Assembly (NCBI RefSeq): GCF_039523335.1 | Contig: NZ_BAAAFC010000005.1 | Coordinates: 1 to 64,000, forward strand | Source of the DNA: Marinobacter szutsaonensis | Lineage (GTDB): Bacteria > Pseudomonadota > Gammaproteobacteria > Pseudomonadales > Oleiphilaceae | DNA length: 64,000 bases | Direction of reading: 5' to 3' | Shown here: one piece after another, positions 37,460 to 45,645 of the stretch | Layout of the letters: every line of letters begins with the position of its first letter | Numbering within the stretch: position 1 is the first letter of the stretch | Notes under the pieces: model-generated | Databases searched by the model: none | Told to the model about the DNA's origin: nothing | The model's input: only the letters and a program-made list of their open reading frames with translations | Translations under genes and position numbers: made by a program

Positions 37460-39520
37460 ATGGCAACACAAGAAACCAGTACCGCCCAGAACTCAGCGTT
37501 TCGAGTCGACTCTCCCTACCAGCCGGCCGGTGACCAGCCCAAGGCAATCGAGGGACTGGTGGATGGTATCCAGTCCGGCCTGGCGCACCAGACGCTGCTC
37601 GGGGTGACCGGTTCGGGGAAAACCTTCACCGTCGCCAATGTGATCGAGCAGGTGCAGCGGCCCACCATCATCATGGCCCACAACAAGACCCTGGCGGCCC
37701 AGCTGTATGGCGAGTTCCGTGAGTTTTTCCCGGACAACGCGGTGGAGTACTTCGTCTCCTACTACGACTACTACCAGCCGGAAGCTTACGTGCCGTCCTC
37801 GGATACGTTTATCGAGAAAGACGCCTCCATCAACGAGCACATCGAGCAGATGCGGCTGTCCGCCACCAAGGCGTTGCTGGAACGGCCGGATGCCATCATC
37901 GTGGCCACCGTGTCGTCCATCTACGGTCTGGGTGACCCCCAGTCCTACCTGAAGATGATGCTGCACCTGGACCGGGGCGATCAGATTGACCAGCGCTTCA
38001 TCCTGCGTCGGCTGGCCGAGCTGCAGTACACCCGCAATGACGTGGAATTCCACCGGGCCAATTACCGGGTCCGGGGCGATGTCATCGATGTGTTCCCGGC
38101 GGAATCGGAGAAGGAGGCCATCCGGATCGAGCTGTTCGATGATGAGGTGGAGAATCTCAGCTATTTCGATCCGCTCACCGGCGAGGTCTTGCGTCGGGTG
38201 CCCCGGGTGACCATCTACCCGAAATCCCACTACGTCACTCCGCGCCAGACGGTGCTGGATGCGGTAGAGCACATCAAGGTGGAGCTGGATGAACGCCTGC
38301 AGCAGCTGCGGGACAACAACCGGCTGGTGGAAGCCCAGCGCCTGGAAGAGCGCACCCGGTATGACATTGAGATGATGCTGGAGCTCGGTTATTGCAACGG
38401 CATCGAGAACTACTCCCGGTACCTGTCCGGGCGCCGGCCGGGGGAGGCGCCGCCAACCCTGTTCGATTACCTGCCGCCCAACGCCTTGCTGGTGGTGGAC
38501 GAATCCCACGTGACCATTCCCCAGATCGGTGCCATGTACAAGGGTGACCGGTCACGTAAGGAAACCCTGGTGGAGTATGGGTTCCGGCTGCCCTCGGCGC
38601 TGGATAACCGCCCGATGCGGTTCGAGGAATGGGAGCGTATTGCACCCCAGATGATTTTTGTCTCGGCGACGCCGGGTAACTATGAGGCCGAACACGCCGG
38701 CCAAGTGGTGGAGCAGGTGGTCCGTCCCACCGGCCTGCTGGATCCGGAAATCGAGGTTCGGCGGGCCTCCACCCAGGTGGATGACCTGCTGTCAGAAATC
38801 CACGCCCGGGTGAAGGTACAGGAGCGGGTTCTGGTGACCACGCTGACCAAGCGCATGGCAGAGGATCTGACTGACTTCCTGATGGAACACGACATCAAGG
38901 TCCGATACCTGCACTCGGATATCGACACCGTGGAGCGGGTTGAGATCATCCGGGACCTGCGCCGGGGCGAGTTTGATGTGCTGGTGGGGATCAACCTGCT
39001 GCGGGAAGGTCTGGATATGCCGGAAGTCTCCCTGGTGGCGATTCTGGATGCCGACAAGGAAGGCTTTCTGCGCAGTGAACGGTCCCTGATCCAGACCATC
39101 GGCCGGGCTGCCCGTAACGTGCACGGCAAGGCGATTCTCTACGGTGACAAGATCACCGGCTCCATGCAGCGGGCCATCGATGAGACCCAGCGGCGCAGGG
39201 AGAAACAGACCGCTTTCAACGAAGAGCATGGCATCACGCCGACCGGTCTGAACAAGAAGATCGCCGACATCATGGAGGGTGCGGCCGGTGGCGGCGGCCG
39301 TGGCCGTCGTAAGGCTGAGCGTCCGGGTCAGAAGGCGGCCGAGGAAGCCGAGCAGTATCGGGCGAAGGCCGGCAACCGGTCACCGGAGGAAGTGCTCAAG
39401 GAGGTGGCGCGTCTCGAGGACGAAATGTACAAGGCAGCCTCGGACCTGGATTTCGAGACCGCCGCGCGCCTGCGGGACGAGATTTCCGAACTCAAGGAGG
39501 CGGCCCTGCGGACCGGCTGA
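37460..39520 (+). CDS. uvrB: Excinuclease ABC subunit B
   Basis: UvrB verifies DNA damage and hands it to UvrC in nucleotide excision repair. The 686 residues show Walker A in [13 protein letters not shown], the damage-probing beta-hairpin region [15 protein letters not shown], helicase motif DESHVTIPQ, motif [12 protein letters not shown], and a C-terminal UVR domain ([21 protein letters not shown]). I looked for a LexA box in the leader and found none. It abuts the convergent GNAT/C39 gene with no spacer. Confidence 0.98.
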   Translation: MATQETSTAQNSAFRVDSPYQPAGDQPKAIEGLVDGIQSGLAHQTLLGVTGSGKTFTVANVIEQVQRPTIIMAHNKTLAAQLYGEFREFFPDNAVEYFVSYYDYYQPEAYVPSSDTFIEKDASINEHIEQMRLSATKALLERPDAIIVATVSSIYGLGDPQSYLKMMLHLDRGDQIDQRFILRRLAELQYTRNDVEFHRANYRVRGDVIDVFPAESEKEAIRIELFDDEVENLSYFDPLTGEVLRRVPRVTIYPKSHYVTPRQTVLDAVEHIKVELDERLQQLRDNNRLVEAQRLEERTRYDIEMMLELGYCNGIENYSRYLSGRRPGEAPPTLFDYLPPNALLVVDESHVTIPQIGAMYKGDRSRKETLVEYGFRLPSALDNRPMRFEEWERIAPQMIFVSATPGNYEAEHAGQVVEQVVRPTGLLDPEIEVRRASTQVDDLLSEIHARVKVQERVLVTTLTKRMAEDLTDFLMEHDIKVRYLHSDIDTVERVEIIRDLRRGEFDVLVGINLLREGLDMPEVSLVAILDADKEGFLRSERSLIQTIGRAARNVHGKAILYGDKITGSMQRAIDETQRRREKQTAFNEEHGITPTGLNKKIADIMEGAAGGGGRGRRKAERPGQKAAEEAEQYRAKAGNRSPEEVLKEVARLEDEMYKAASDLDFETAARLRDEISELKEAALRTG

Positions 39521-40639
39521 TTAGCCGGTTCGTTTCGGCCCGACAATGACTGCGGCCTGCAGCGGCTGGTTGCGGCCGTAGCTGGACATTCGGGTGAAGA
39601 CCCGTTTGTCCACCGGCAGGTACTGTTTGTCGGCAACGGTTTCGCCCGCCTGCACATCGATTTCCGGATCGTGCAGGTAAACGAACTCCTCGTCGATGGC
39701 ACAAACCGTGACCCAGTGTGGCACCCGGCTGCGGTTCAGTTGCCAGGTGCTGATCAGGATGACCGGAATGCGTCCCTCGTGAAGGGCGCTCTCCATGCCC
39801 TCGAGGGTCAGCGGGTCATGGTGAAGCTGTATGCCGGTGGCGCCGATATCGTGCAAGAAACCCTCGTGTACCAGCTCCAGCACCCGTTTCTTGTCTTCAT
39901 TGCGCACGGTGTCCTTGAACAGGGCGCCTTCCTGGCTGATCCAGGCGCTGGCTTCAAAGCCCCGGTTCCAGCTGGCGAGGGCCAGGCCGTGGGGGCCACA
40001 GCCGCCGTGGCCGGCGAGCATGAAAATGGTGGTGGCCTCGCGCCAGATTTTCAGCTCTTCGAGGGTGGTGAGCGGCTGCTGCTCATCCAGCGCGGCCATG
40101 GCCATGATCAGCGCGGCTGGCCCGCAGGTAAATTCCGTCGTCTGTGGGTAATAGGGGACCGGTGGAAATTCCCGGGTGGGCTCGTAATAGAGAATCCGCC
40201 GCTCGAACCGCAGGGCATCACCGTGATCTTCGTAATAATCGCGGTAGGTGCCGAACTGTCGGTAGCCCAGGCGTTTGTATAGATTGATGGCGCCAGGATT
40301 ATCCTCGCGCACTTCCAGTCGCATGATGATGCGGTCGGCCTCCGCTGCTTCCTTTTCGGCCTCCCGGATCAGCATTTCACCAACACCCCGGCCCCGGGTC
40401 TCGGGAGCGACCGCAATGGAGTAAATCCGCGCCAGGCGGGTGGCGGCATTCATCAGCACCAGGCAATAGCCGATCAGCTCGCCGTCTTGCTCGGCCACAA
40501 TCAGACGGTCCCGGGGCATCTCCAGGAAGCGACGGAAACTCCGCCGGGAAAGCCGGTCGTCACTGAAACAGCGATGCTCCAGCTGTACCAGGTTGTCCAG
40601 GTCGGTACTGACGGCTTGGCGAAGTGTTACATCAGGCAT
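39521..40639 (-). CDS. GNAT acetyltransferase fused to a C39-like cysteine peptidase domain
   Basis: A 372-residue fusion. Residues about 1-155 are a GNAT domain (the acetyl-CoA loop is VAPETRGRGVGEML; NLYKRLGYRQ). Residues about 160-372 are a papain-like C39 domain with Cys172 in TEFTCGPAALIMAM, His in PHWVTVCAIDE and Asp in YLHDPEID, so the triad looks intact. The ATG at 40639 gives a normal GNAT start. Together with the divergent ATP-grasp gene next door it resembles published amidoligase neighbourhoods. The substrate is unknown. Confidence 0.85.
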   Translation of the reverse strand: MPDVTLRQAVSTDLDNLVQLEHRCFSDDRLSRRSFRRFLEMPRDRLIVAEQDGELIGYCLVLMNAATRLARIYSIAVAPETRGRGVGEMLIREAEKEAAEADRIIMRLEVREDNPGAINLYKRLGYRQFGTYRDYYEDHGDALRFERRILYYEPTREFPPVPYYPQTTEFTCGPAALIMAMAALDEQQPLTTLEELKIWREATTIFMLAGHGGCGPHGLALASWNRGFEASAWISQEGALFKDTVRNEDKKRVLELVHEGFLHDIGATGIQLHHDPLTLEGMESALHEGRIPVILISTWQLNRSRVPHWVTVCAIDEEFVYLHDPEIDVQAGETVADKQYLPVDKRVFTRMSSYGRNQPLQAAVIVGPKRTG

Positions 40640-40837
40640 GGTTTTGCTGGCCCTGGTCGGTGGGAAGGGCAGGCTCGCGGGCTTCCCTCTCGCGGCTATT
40701 ATGGTAGAGAGTGGCTGGTACGCAAGCCCCGTCGACATGCGTAAAAGCACGCACGCCAAGGTGATTGTGCAACGTCGGGGCCGGGCGTATTGTTGCGCAA
40801 ATCCAGGCGGCTGAACCTTCAGGGAGGAATGCCACAG

Positions 40838-42337
40838 ATGTCCCGTTTGCTCATTGTTGTTGATCGCGCCAAAGACTGGGCACCGTATTACCCCAGCGAA
40901 GATGTGCTGACCTTCGACCAGTATCTGCAGTACTCCTCGTCATCCACCGGACGGGTGCGGGTCATCAACCTGTGCCAGAGCGCAAAATACCTGAGCAAGG
41001 GCTATTACTGTTCACTCCTGGCCGAGGCCCGCGGCCACCACGTCGTGCCTTCGGTGATGACGCTCAACGATCTCAGCCGCAAGGGCCTGTTCTCGCTGGA
41101 GTTGGAAGAACTCGACCCCAGCGTACTCAACTGGCTGGATGCCGCCGGTTCCGAAATTGAATCTGCGAGCCAGGAAAAGGACGCAACCCCTGAGGTGCGG
41201 ATCCGCACCTACTTTGGCCAGGCCGAGCACCCGGATCTGAAGCCGGTTGCCCGGGCCCTGTTCGAGAGCTTTCCGTGTCCCATCCTGGAAGTCGTCTTCA
41301 AACGCCGCAAGAAATGGCAGATTGCCTCCATGCGGCCTGCGGCGCCGGCCGATTTGTCCGAACAGGAACAGGATCTTTTTGCGGCCGCGCTGGACCGTTT
41401 CAGTACCATGGTCTGGCGAAAGCCACGGACCCGCCGGCGCTATCGCTTCGATCTGGCGATGCTGGTGAATCCGGAGGAGGAGATGCCGCCGAGCGATGAG
41501 GCAGCCCTCAAGCGTTTCGAGAAAGCGGGCCGGAAACTCGGTATCAGTGTGGAACGGATCACCCGGCGGGACTACATGCGGTTGCCGGAATACGATGGCC
41601 TGTTCATCCGCGAGACCACGGCCATTGACCACCACACCTACCGTTTTGCCCGCAAGGCCGAAGCCGAGGGCATGGTGGTGATTGATGACCCGGTCTCCAT
41701 CCTGCGCTGCACCAACAAGGTATTCCTGGCGGACTTGCTGCGAAACAACAAGGTGCCGACACCGAAAACCCTGATCCTGTCCCGGGACCAGAAAGATGCG
41801 GTGGAGCATGTGGTCAGTACGCTCGGTTTTCCGGTGGTTATCAAGATCCCGGACGGGGCATTCTCCCGTGGGGTGACCAAGGCGCGGGATGAGAAGGAAT
41901 TGCGGGCAGGGCTCCGGGAACTGTTCCGGCAGTCAGCCCTGGTGCTGGCCCAGGAATACCTGTATACGGACTACGACTGGCGGATAGGCGTGCTGGGTGG
42001 GCGTGCGATCTATGCCTGCAAATACATGATGGTCAAGGGTCACTGGCAGATCTACCAGCATGGAGAGTCCAAGGTGGAGAGCGGTGATTTCGAGACGCTG
42101 CCCACCTATGAGGTGCCCAGGGCCGTGATCCAGGCCGCCTTGAACGCTACGCGGTTGATTGGTGATGGTCTGTACGGGGTCGACATCAAACAGTCTGGCA
42201 ACCGGGTGGCCATCATCGAGGTGAATGACAACCCCAGTGTCGATTCCGGCGTCGAGGACAAGTTCCTCGGTGGTGAGCTCTATACCCTGATCATGCAGGA
42301 ATTCCTGTCCCGCATGGAGGCCAAGAGGCGGGGCTGA
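40838..42337 (+). CDS. RimK-family ATP-grasp ligase with N-terminal RLAN-type domain
   Basis: A 499-residue ATP-dependent carboxylate-amine ligase. Residues about 1-150 resemble the RimK-like ATP-grasp N-terminal domain (LLIVVDRAKDW; CQSAKYLSKGYYCSLLAEARG). Residues about 210-499 are the ATP-grasp with FPVVIKIPDGAFSRGV (ATP lysine), AQEYLYTDYDWRIGVLGG and the metal ligands IIEVNDNPSVDSG. The ATG at 40838 is preceded by GGAGG. Divergent from the GNAT/C39 fusion. It may add amino acids to a peptide or protein C-terminus, as RimK does, but the target is unknown. Confidence 0.87.
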   Translation: MSRLLIVVDRAKDWAPYYPSEDVLTFDQYLQYSSSSTGRVRVINLCQSAKYLSKGYYCSLLAEARGHHVVPSVMTLNDLSRKGLFSLELEELDPSVLNWLDAAGSEIESASQEKDATPEVRIRTYFGQAEHPDLKPVARALFESFPCPILEVVFKRRKKWQIASMRPAAPADLSEQEQDLFAAALDRFSTMVWRKPRTRRRYRFDLAMLVNPEEEMPPSDEAALKRFEKAGRKLGISVERITRRDYMRLPEYDGLFIRETTAIDHHTYRFARKAEAEGMVVIDDPVSILRCTNKVFLADLLRNNKVPTPKTLILSRDQKDAVEHVVSTLGFPVVIKIPDGAFSRGVTKARDEKELRAGLRELFRQSALVLAQEYLYTDYDWRIGVLGGRAIYACKYMMVKGHWQIYQHGESKVESGDFETLPTYEVPRAVIQAALNATRLIGDGLYGVDIKQSGNRVAIIEVNDNPSVDSGVEDKFLGGELYTLIMQEFLSRMEAKRRG

Positions 42338-42353
42338 GCGGGCAGGGCGGCTG

Positions 42354-43514
42354 TTACGGCTCGCCCAGCCAGATCCTCACGCTGCCGAACCATGGGTAGT
42401 GCTCAAGGGCCTGGCGGACCAGCTCGCTGGTGATGTCGCCGGACTTGTCCGGAGCATCGAAGAAAAGTTCCAGGTGTACCTTGTTTTTAAGGTAGTGGAG
42501 TCGGAGCCTGCTGTGGGTCGGGAGTTCCCCAATGGTTTCATATAGCACCTGGCGAATTTCCTTCCTGGAAGGCAGGCGCTCTGAGGTCGGCGCTTGCTCC
42601 TCGTCGTTCTCTGCGTCGATATGGAAATTGATATCGCGGATGTTGTCGAGTTCCTGTCGCATGCCCGACACCACCTGCATGCCGATCTGGTGGCCCTCTG
42701 AGACGCTGATATCCGGCCGCACTACCAGGTGAACATCCAGCAGGATGTCGTGCCCCATGCGGCGGCTGCGCAGTTCATGGACATTGCGCACGCCGTCGGT
42801 TTCGCGGGCGATGGCCTTCAGCTTTTGCGTATCCTCCTGGGAAAGCCCGGTGTCCACCAGTTCCTTGACGCTATCCCAGGTGAATTTCCAGCCGATGTGG
42901 ATGATGATCAGCGCGATGACCACCGCAGCCAGCACATCCAGCCACTCCCAGCCCATCATGGCACCCACGGTGGAGAGAAGTACCACAACCGACGAGAAGG
43001 CATCGGTGCGACTGTGCCAGGCGTTGGCAATGATCAGGTCCGACCGAATCGCCAGGCCTACGCGGCGGGTATAGTGATAAATCCACTCCTTGCCAGCAAC
43101 GGACAGTCCGGCTGCCACCAGGACCGGCCAGCCCGGCACGTCGCTGATTCCACCGGCAAAGAGCCGCAACAGGTTTTCCCACGCCAGGGCCGCGCCCACG
43201 GCTATGAGAATACTGCCCAGCAGCAAAGTGCCAAAGGTTTCGATGCGCTGGTGGCCGTAGGGGTGATTCTCATCCGGTTCCTGCCGGGATACGCGCATAA
43301 CCGCCAGTACAACGAAGTCAGAAGCAACATCGGTAAAGGAGTGGATGCCGTCAACAAACAGGGCCTGGGAGTTGAAAAGTGTACCACCGATGACTTTTAT
43401 GACACCGAGGACGGCATCAAGAATCATTCCGATTATGGTGACCCTCGAGGCCGCCTTCATTTCCTTGTTCAGGGCATCCTGGGTACTGGACGTTGTGGAA
43501 ACGGGGTCTTGCAT
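42354..43514 (-). CDS. Cation diffusion facilitator transporter
   Basis: A proton-coupled heavy-metal efflux protein of 386 residues. Six transmembrane helices are followed by a cytoplasmic domain (about 215-300). The metal-site motifs are FVDGIHSFTDVASDF in helix 2 and NAWHSRTDAFSS in helix 5 (HxxxD), so it probably exports Zn, Fe or Mn. A further ~80 C-terminal residues extend beyond the usual CDF end. Convergent with the ATP-grasp gene. Confidence 0.9.
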   Translation of the reverse strand: MQDPVSTTSSTQDALNKEMKAASRVTIIGMILDAVLGVIKVIGGTLFNSQALFVDGIHSFTDVASDFVVLAVMRVSRQEPDENHPYGHQRIETFGTLLLGSILIAVGAALAWENLLRLFAGGISDVPGWPVLVAAGLSVAGKEWIYHYTRRVGLAIRSDLIIANAWHSRTDAFSSVVVLLSTVGAMMGWEWLDVLAAVVIALIIIHIGWKFTWDSVKELVDTGLSQEDTQKLKAIARETDGVRNVHELRSRRMGHDILLDVHLVVRPDISVSEGHQIGMQVVSGMRQELDNIRDINFHIDAENDEEQAPTSERLPSRKEIRQVLYETIGELPTHSRLRLHYLKNKVHLELFFDAPDKSGDITSELVRQALEHYPWFGSVRIWLGEP

Positions 43515-43922
43515 TCGGAATGGCTCCGGCGGTTGAGTGTCCCGGAAAGTATAACGTTAAACCCCGTTCCTGTGGGGACGGGCGTTACACGCCTGATCGA
43601 GCGATTTATGCACATGGTTGCAATTCGGTGACGATGTAAAGAACCTTGACTATGTGTAGCCATGGGAGCTTATAGAATTATAAGTTATTGAAAAACATAA
43701 TAAAATAAACTGGTTAAAAAATGATCAATTTGTAGGCTGGCGCAGTTATCAAGGGGTCTGAAAGTTTGCCCCGTGATTTTCAACAGGGTTATCCACAGAT
43801 TCCGTGGAAAAGCTCACGAGATGTTAATGAGACAAGCAGTTACGAGCGATTGCTCAGGCAGACGGGATGCTGTGGAAAACTTCCGGTATACTCCCGCCCA
43901 ATGACATTCAGGGAGTTATCTG
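43515..43922. other. Intergenic region upstream of pyrD
   Basis: 408 bases between the divergent CDF and pyrD genes. A markedly AT-rich stretch (43660-43735) is followed by one perfect DnaA-box sequence, TTATCCACA (43789-43797), and TGTGGAAAA near 43870. No gene is supported. A single DnaA box is common by chance, so no origin is claimed. GGGAG at 43912 is the pyrD ribosome-binding site. Confidence 0.5.
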
Positions 43923-44951
43923 ATGTACGGCGTTATCCGCAACCTGTTATTCCGCTTTCCACCCGAGCAGGCCCACAATTTGGCGCTGGGCAGCCTTGAT
44001 GTTGCCCAAAAACTGGGCTTGTTGAGCGCTTTTTCGCCAAAAATAGATGCATTGCCGGTCAATGTTATGGGGCTGGATTTCCCCAATCCCGTGGGACTGG
44101 CGGCGGGCCTGGACAAGAATGCCGATCATCTGGACGCCCTCGGCGCCCTGGGTTTTGGATTCATCGAGGTGGGCACGGTCACACCGCGGGCGCAACCGGG
44201 TAACCCCAAGCCCCGTATGTTTCGCCTCCCCGAGCACCAGGCGATCATCAACCGCATGGGTTTCAACAATGAGGGTCTGGAACACCTGCTCGACCGGGTG
44301 GATCACAGGCATTACCGGGGCATTCTCGGGATCAATGTCGGCAAGAACAAAGACACTCCGAACGAGGAGTCGGAGTCAGACTACCGCAAGGGCATCGCGG
44401 CAGTTTACTCCCGGGCTGACTACATCACGGTGAATGTGTCTTCTCCGAACACTCCGGGGCTGCGCGACCTGCAGTTCGGTGACTCCCTGAAAGGTCTGCT
44501 GGAGGCGATCAAGGACGAGCAGCGCCGGTGTGAGCAAGAAACCGGAAAGTACGTTCCCATTGCGGTAAAGATTGCGCCGGACATGGACGACACCGGCATC
44601 CGGTTTGTGGCCAATGCGCTGCTGGACACTGGCCTTGACGGCGTTATCGCCACCAACACCACCATCAGCCGTGATGCCGTGGCCGGCCACCGCCACGCAG
44701 ATGAGGCGGGCGGCCTCAGTGGTGACCCGGTCCGTGAGGCCTCCCTGAGAGTTATTAAGGGGCTGTATGCAGAACTCGGGGAACGTTTGCCCATTATCGG
44801 CGTGGGTGGCATTACCGACGGCGAGAGTGCCGCAGAGAAGGTGAGGGCGGGTGCAAAACTGGTGCAGATCTACACGGGCTTCATCTATAAGGGGCCGGCG
44901 TTGATCAAAGAGGCGGTGGACGCCATTCGGCAGGAAACATCGGGAAGCTGA
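43923..44951 (+). CDS. pyrD: Dihydroorotate dehydrogenase (quinone), class 2
   Basis: It oxidises dihydroorotate to orotate at the inner membrane, passing electrons to quinone. The 342 residues include the class-2 N-terminal membrane-association helices (LLFRFPPEQAHNLALG), GLAAGLDKNADHLD, and the catalytic Ser in NVSSPNTPGLRDLQ. FMN-phosphate motifs are GVGGITDGESA and YTGFIYKGP. Followed by rmf and rlmKL, a synteny shared with E. coli. Confidence 0.97.
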   Translation: MYGVIRNLLFRFPPEQAHNLALGSLDVAQKLGLLSAFSPKIDALPVNVMGLDFPNPVGLAAGLDKNADHLDALGALGFGFIEVGTVTPRAQPGNPKPRMFRLPEHQAIINRMGFNNEGLEHLLDRVDHRHYRGILGINVGKNKDTPNEESESDYRKGIAAVYSRADYITVNVSSPNTPGLRDLQFGDSLKGLLEAIKDEQRRCEQETGKYVPIAVKIAPDMDDTGIRFVANALLDTGLDGVIATNTTISRDAVAGHRHADEAGGLSGDPVREASLRVIKGLYAELGERLPIIGVGGITDGESAAEKVRAGAKLVQIYTGFIYKGPALIKEAVDAIRQETSGS

Positions 44952-44978
44952 AAAAAGATGGGCCCGCTTAGCGGGCCC
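44951..44978 (-). terminator. Hairpin terminator between pyrD and rmf
   Basis: GGGCCCGC / GCGGGCCC with a TTA loop. On the minus strand it is followed by CATCTTTTTT, so it best fits termination of the rmf transcript. On the plus strand it lies 9 bp after the pyrD stop and may block pyrD read-through as well. Confidence 0.75.
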
Positions 44979-45112
44979 GTGCGGGGAATAAACCCCGTTG
45001 CGCTTCTTCGCATGGTACGGGGCGGGAGGCCCCGTTTGGGTTGCTCTTGGTACTGCGTCAAGTTGTGTAGAAAAAGATCAGATCAAGATTCGGGGTTGCT
45101 GGTGAATGTCCG

Positions 45113-45325
45113 TCACGCTGATGTGACATTGGCAAGTTTGTGAATACCGGAGACGCCGGTCATGCCCTCCCAGTTATCTGTGCGACCTTCGCGCCACCCG
45201 TTCAGCCATTCCTGTCGCACTTCCGGTTGTTCGATCGGGCAGCTGTCTTTCGGCTTTCCGGACACTCCGGCGAGATAACCCCTTTTATATGCACGGGCGT
45301 ACATGTCTCTTTTCTGTCTTTTCAT
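45113..45325 (-). CDS. rmf: Ribosome modulation factor
   Basis: RMF dimerises 70S ribosomes into inactive 100S particles in stationary phase. The sequence begins MKRQKRDMYARAYKRGYLAG and includes CPIEQPEVRQEWLNGWREG, closely matching E. coli RMF. It is 70 residues against 55 in E. coli; the extra 15 form an unmatched C-terminal tail (TGVSGIHKLANVTSA). The ATG at 45325 has GAGGAA 5 bp upstream. It shares a 320-bp divergent promoter region with rlmKL. Confidence 0.93.
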   Translation of the reverse strand: MKRQKRDMYARAYKRGYLAGVSGKPKDSCPIEQPEVRQEWLNGWREGRTDNWEGMTGVSGIHKLANVTSA

Positions 45326-45645
45326 GCCGTTCCTCACTAATGGATTAACAGAACAAGCGTGTACACATCTGCAGTGGTCGTGGCGATCCGGGTTTCCCTC
45401 CGGGACAACCCCCTATTGCCAGCTTTGACCAGAGCAGTCAGGATCCTGTTAACGGAGGCTTTTCAGACCTCCGGAACGACGCGTCAAGTACAAGGTAGAA
45501 CGAACCTTGAGCGCGTGTACACTAATTATTTCATCTATGTGACCGTTTTCTTATAGTTTTATGAACTAAAAATGACGCAGCAAAATTGGAATTACTGCGA
45601 AAAACGGAAACTTACCCGGATTGTTATTTTGCCCAGGAGCTCGCT
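45326..45645. other. Divergent rmf / rlmKL promoter region
   Basis: 320 bases with no gene. It holds a small hairpin CGGAGG / CCTCCG (45453-45458 with 45468-45473), on the rmf side. TATAGT near 45555 may be a -10 for rlmKL. On the minus strand a TTGACG is present without a clear partner. No operator was recognised. Confidence 0.45.

Noticed and set aside
43660..43900. Replication origin or DnaA-dependent locus
   Set aside because: One DnaA box beside AT-rich DNA is not enough; no dnaA, dnaN or box cluster.
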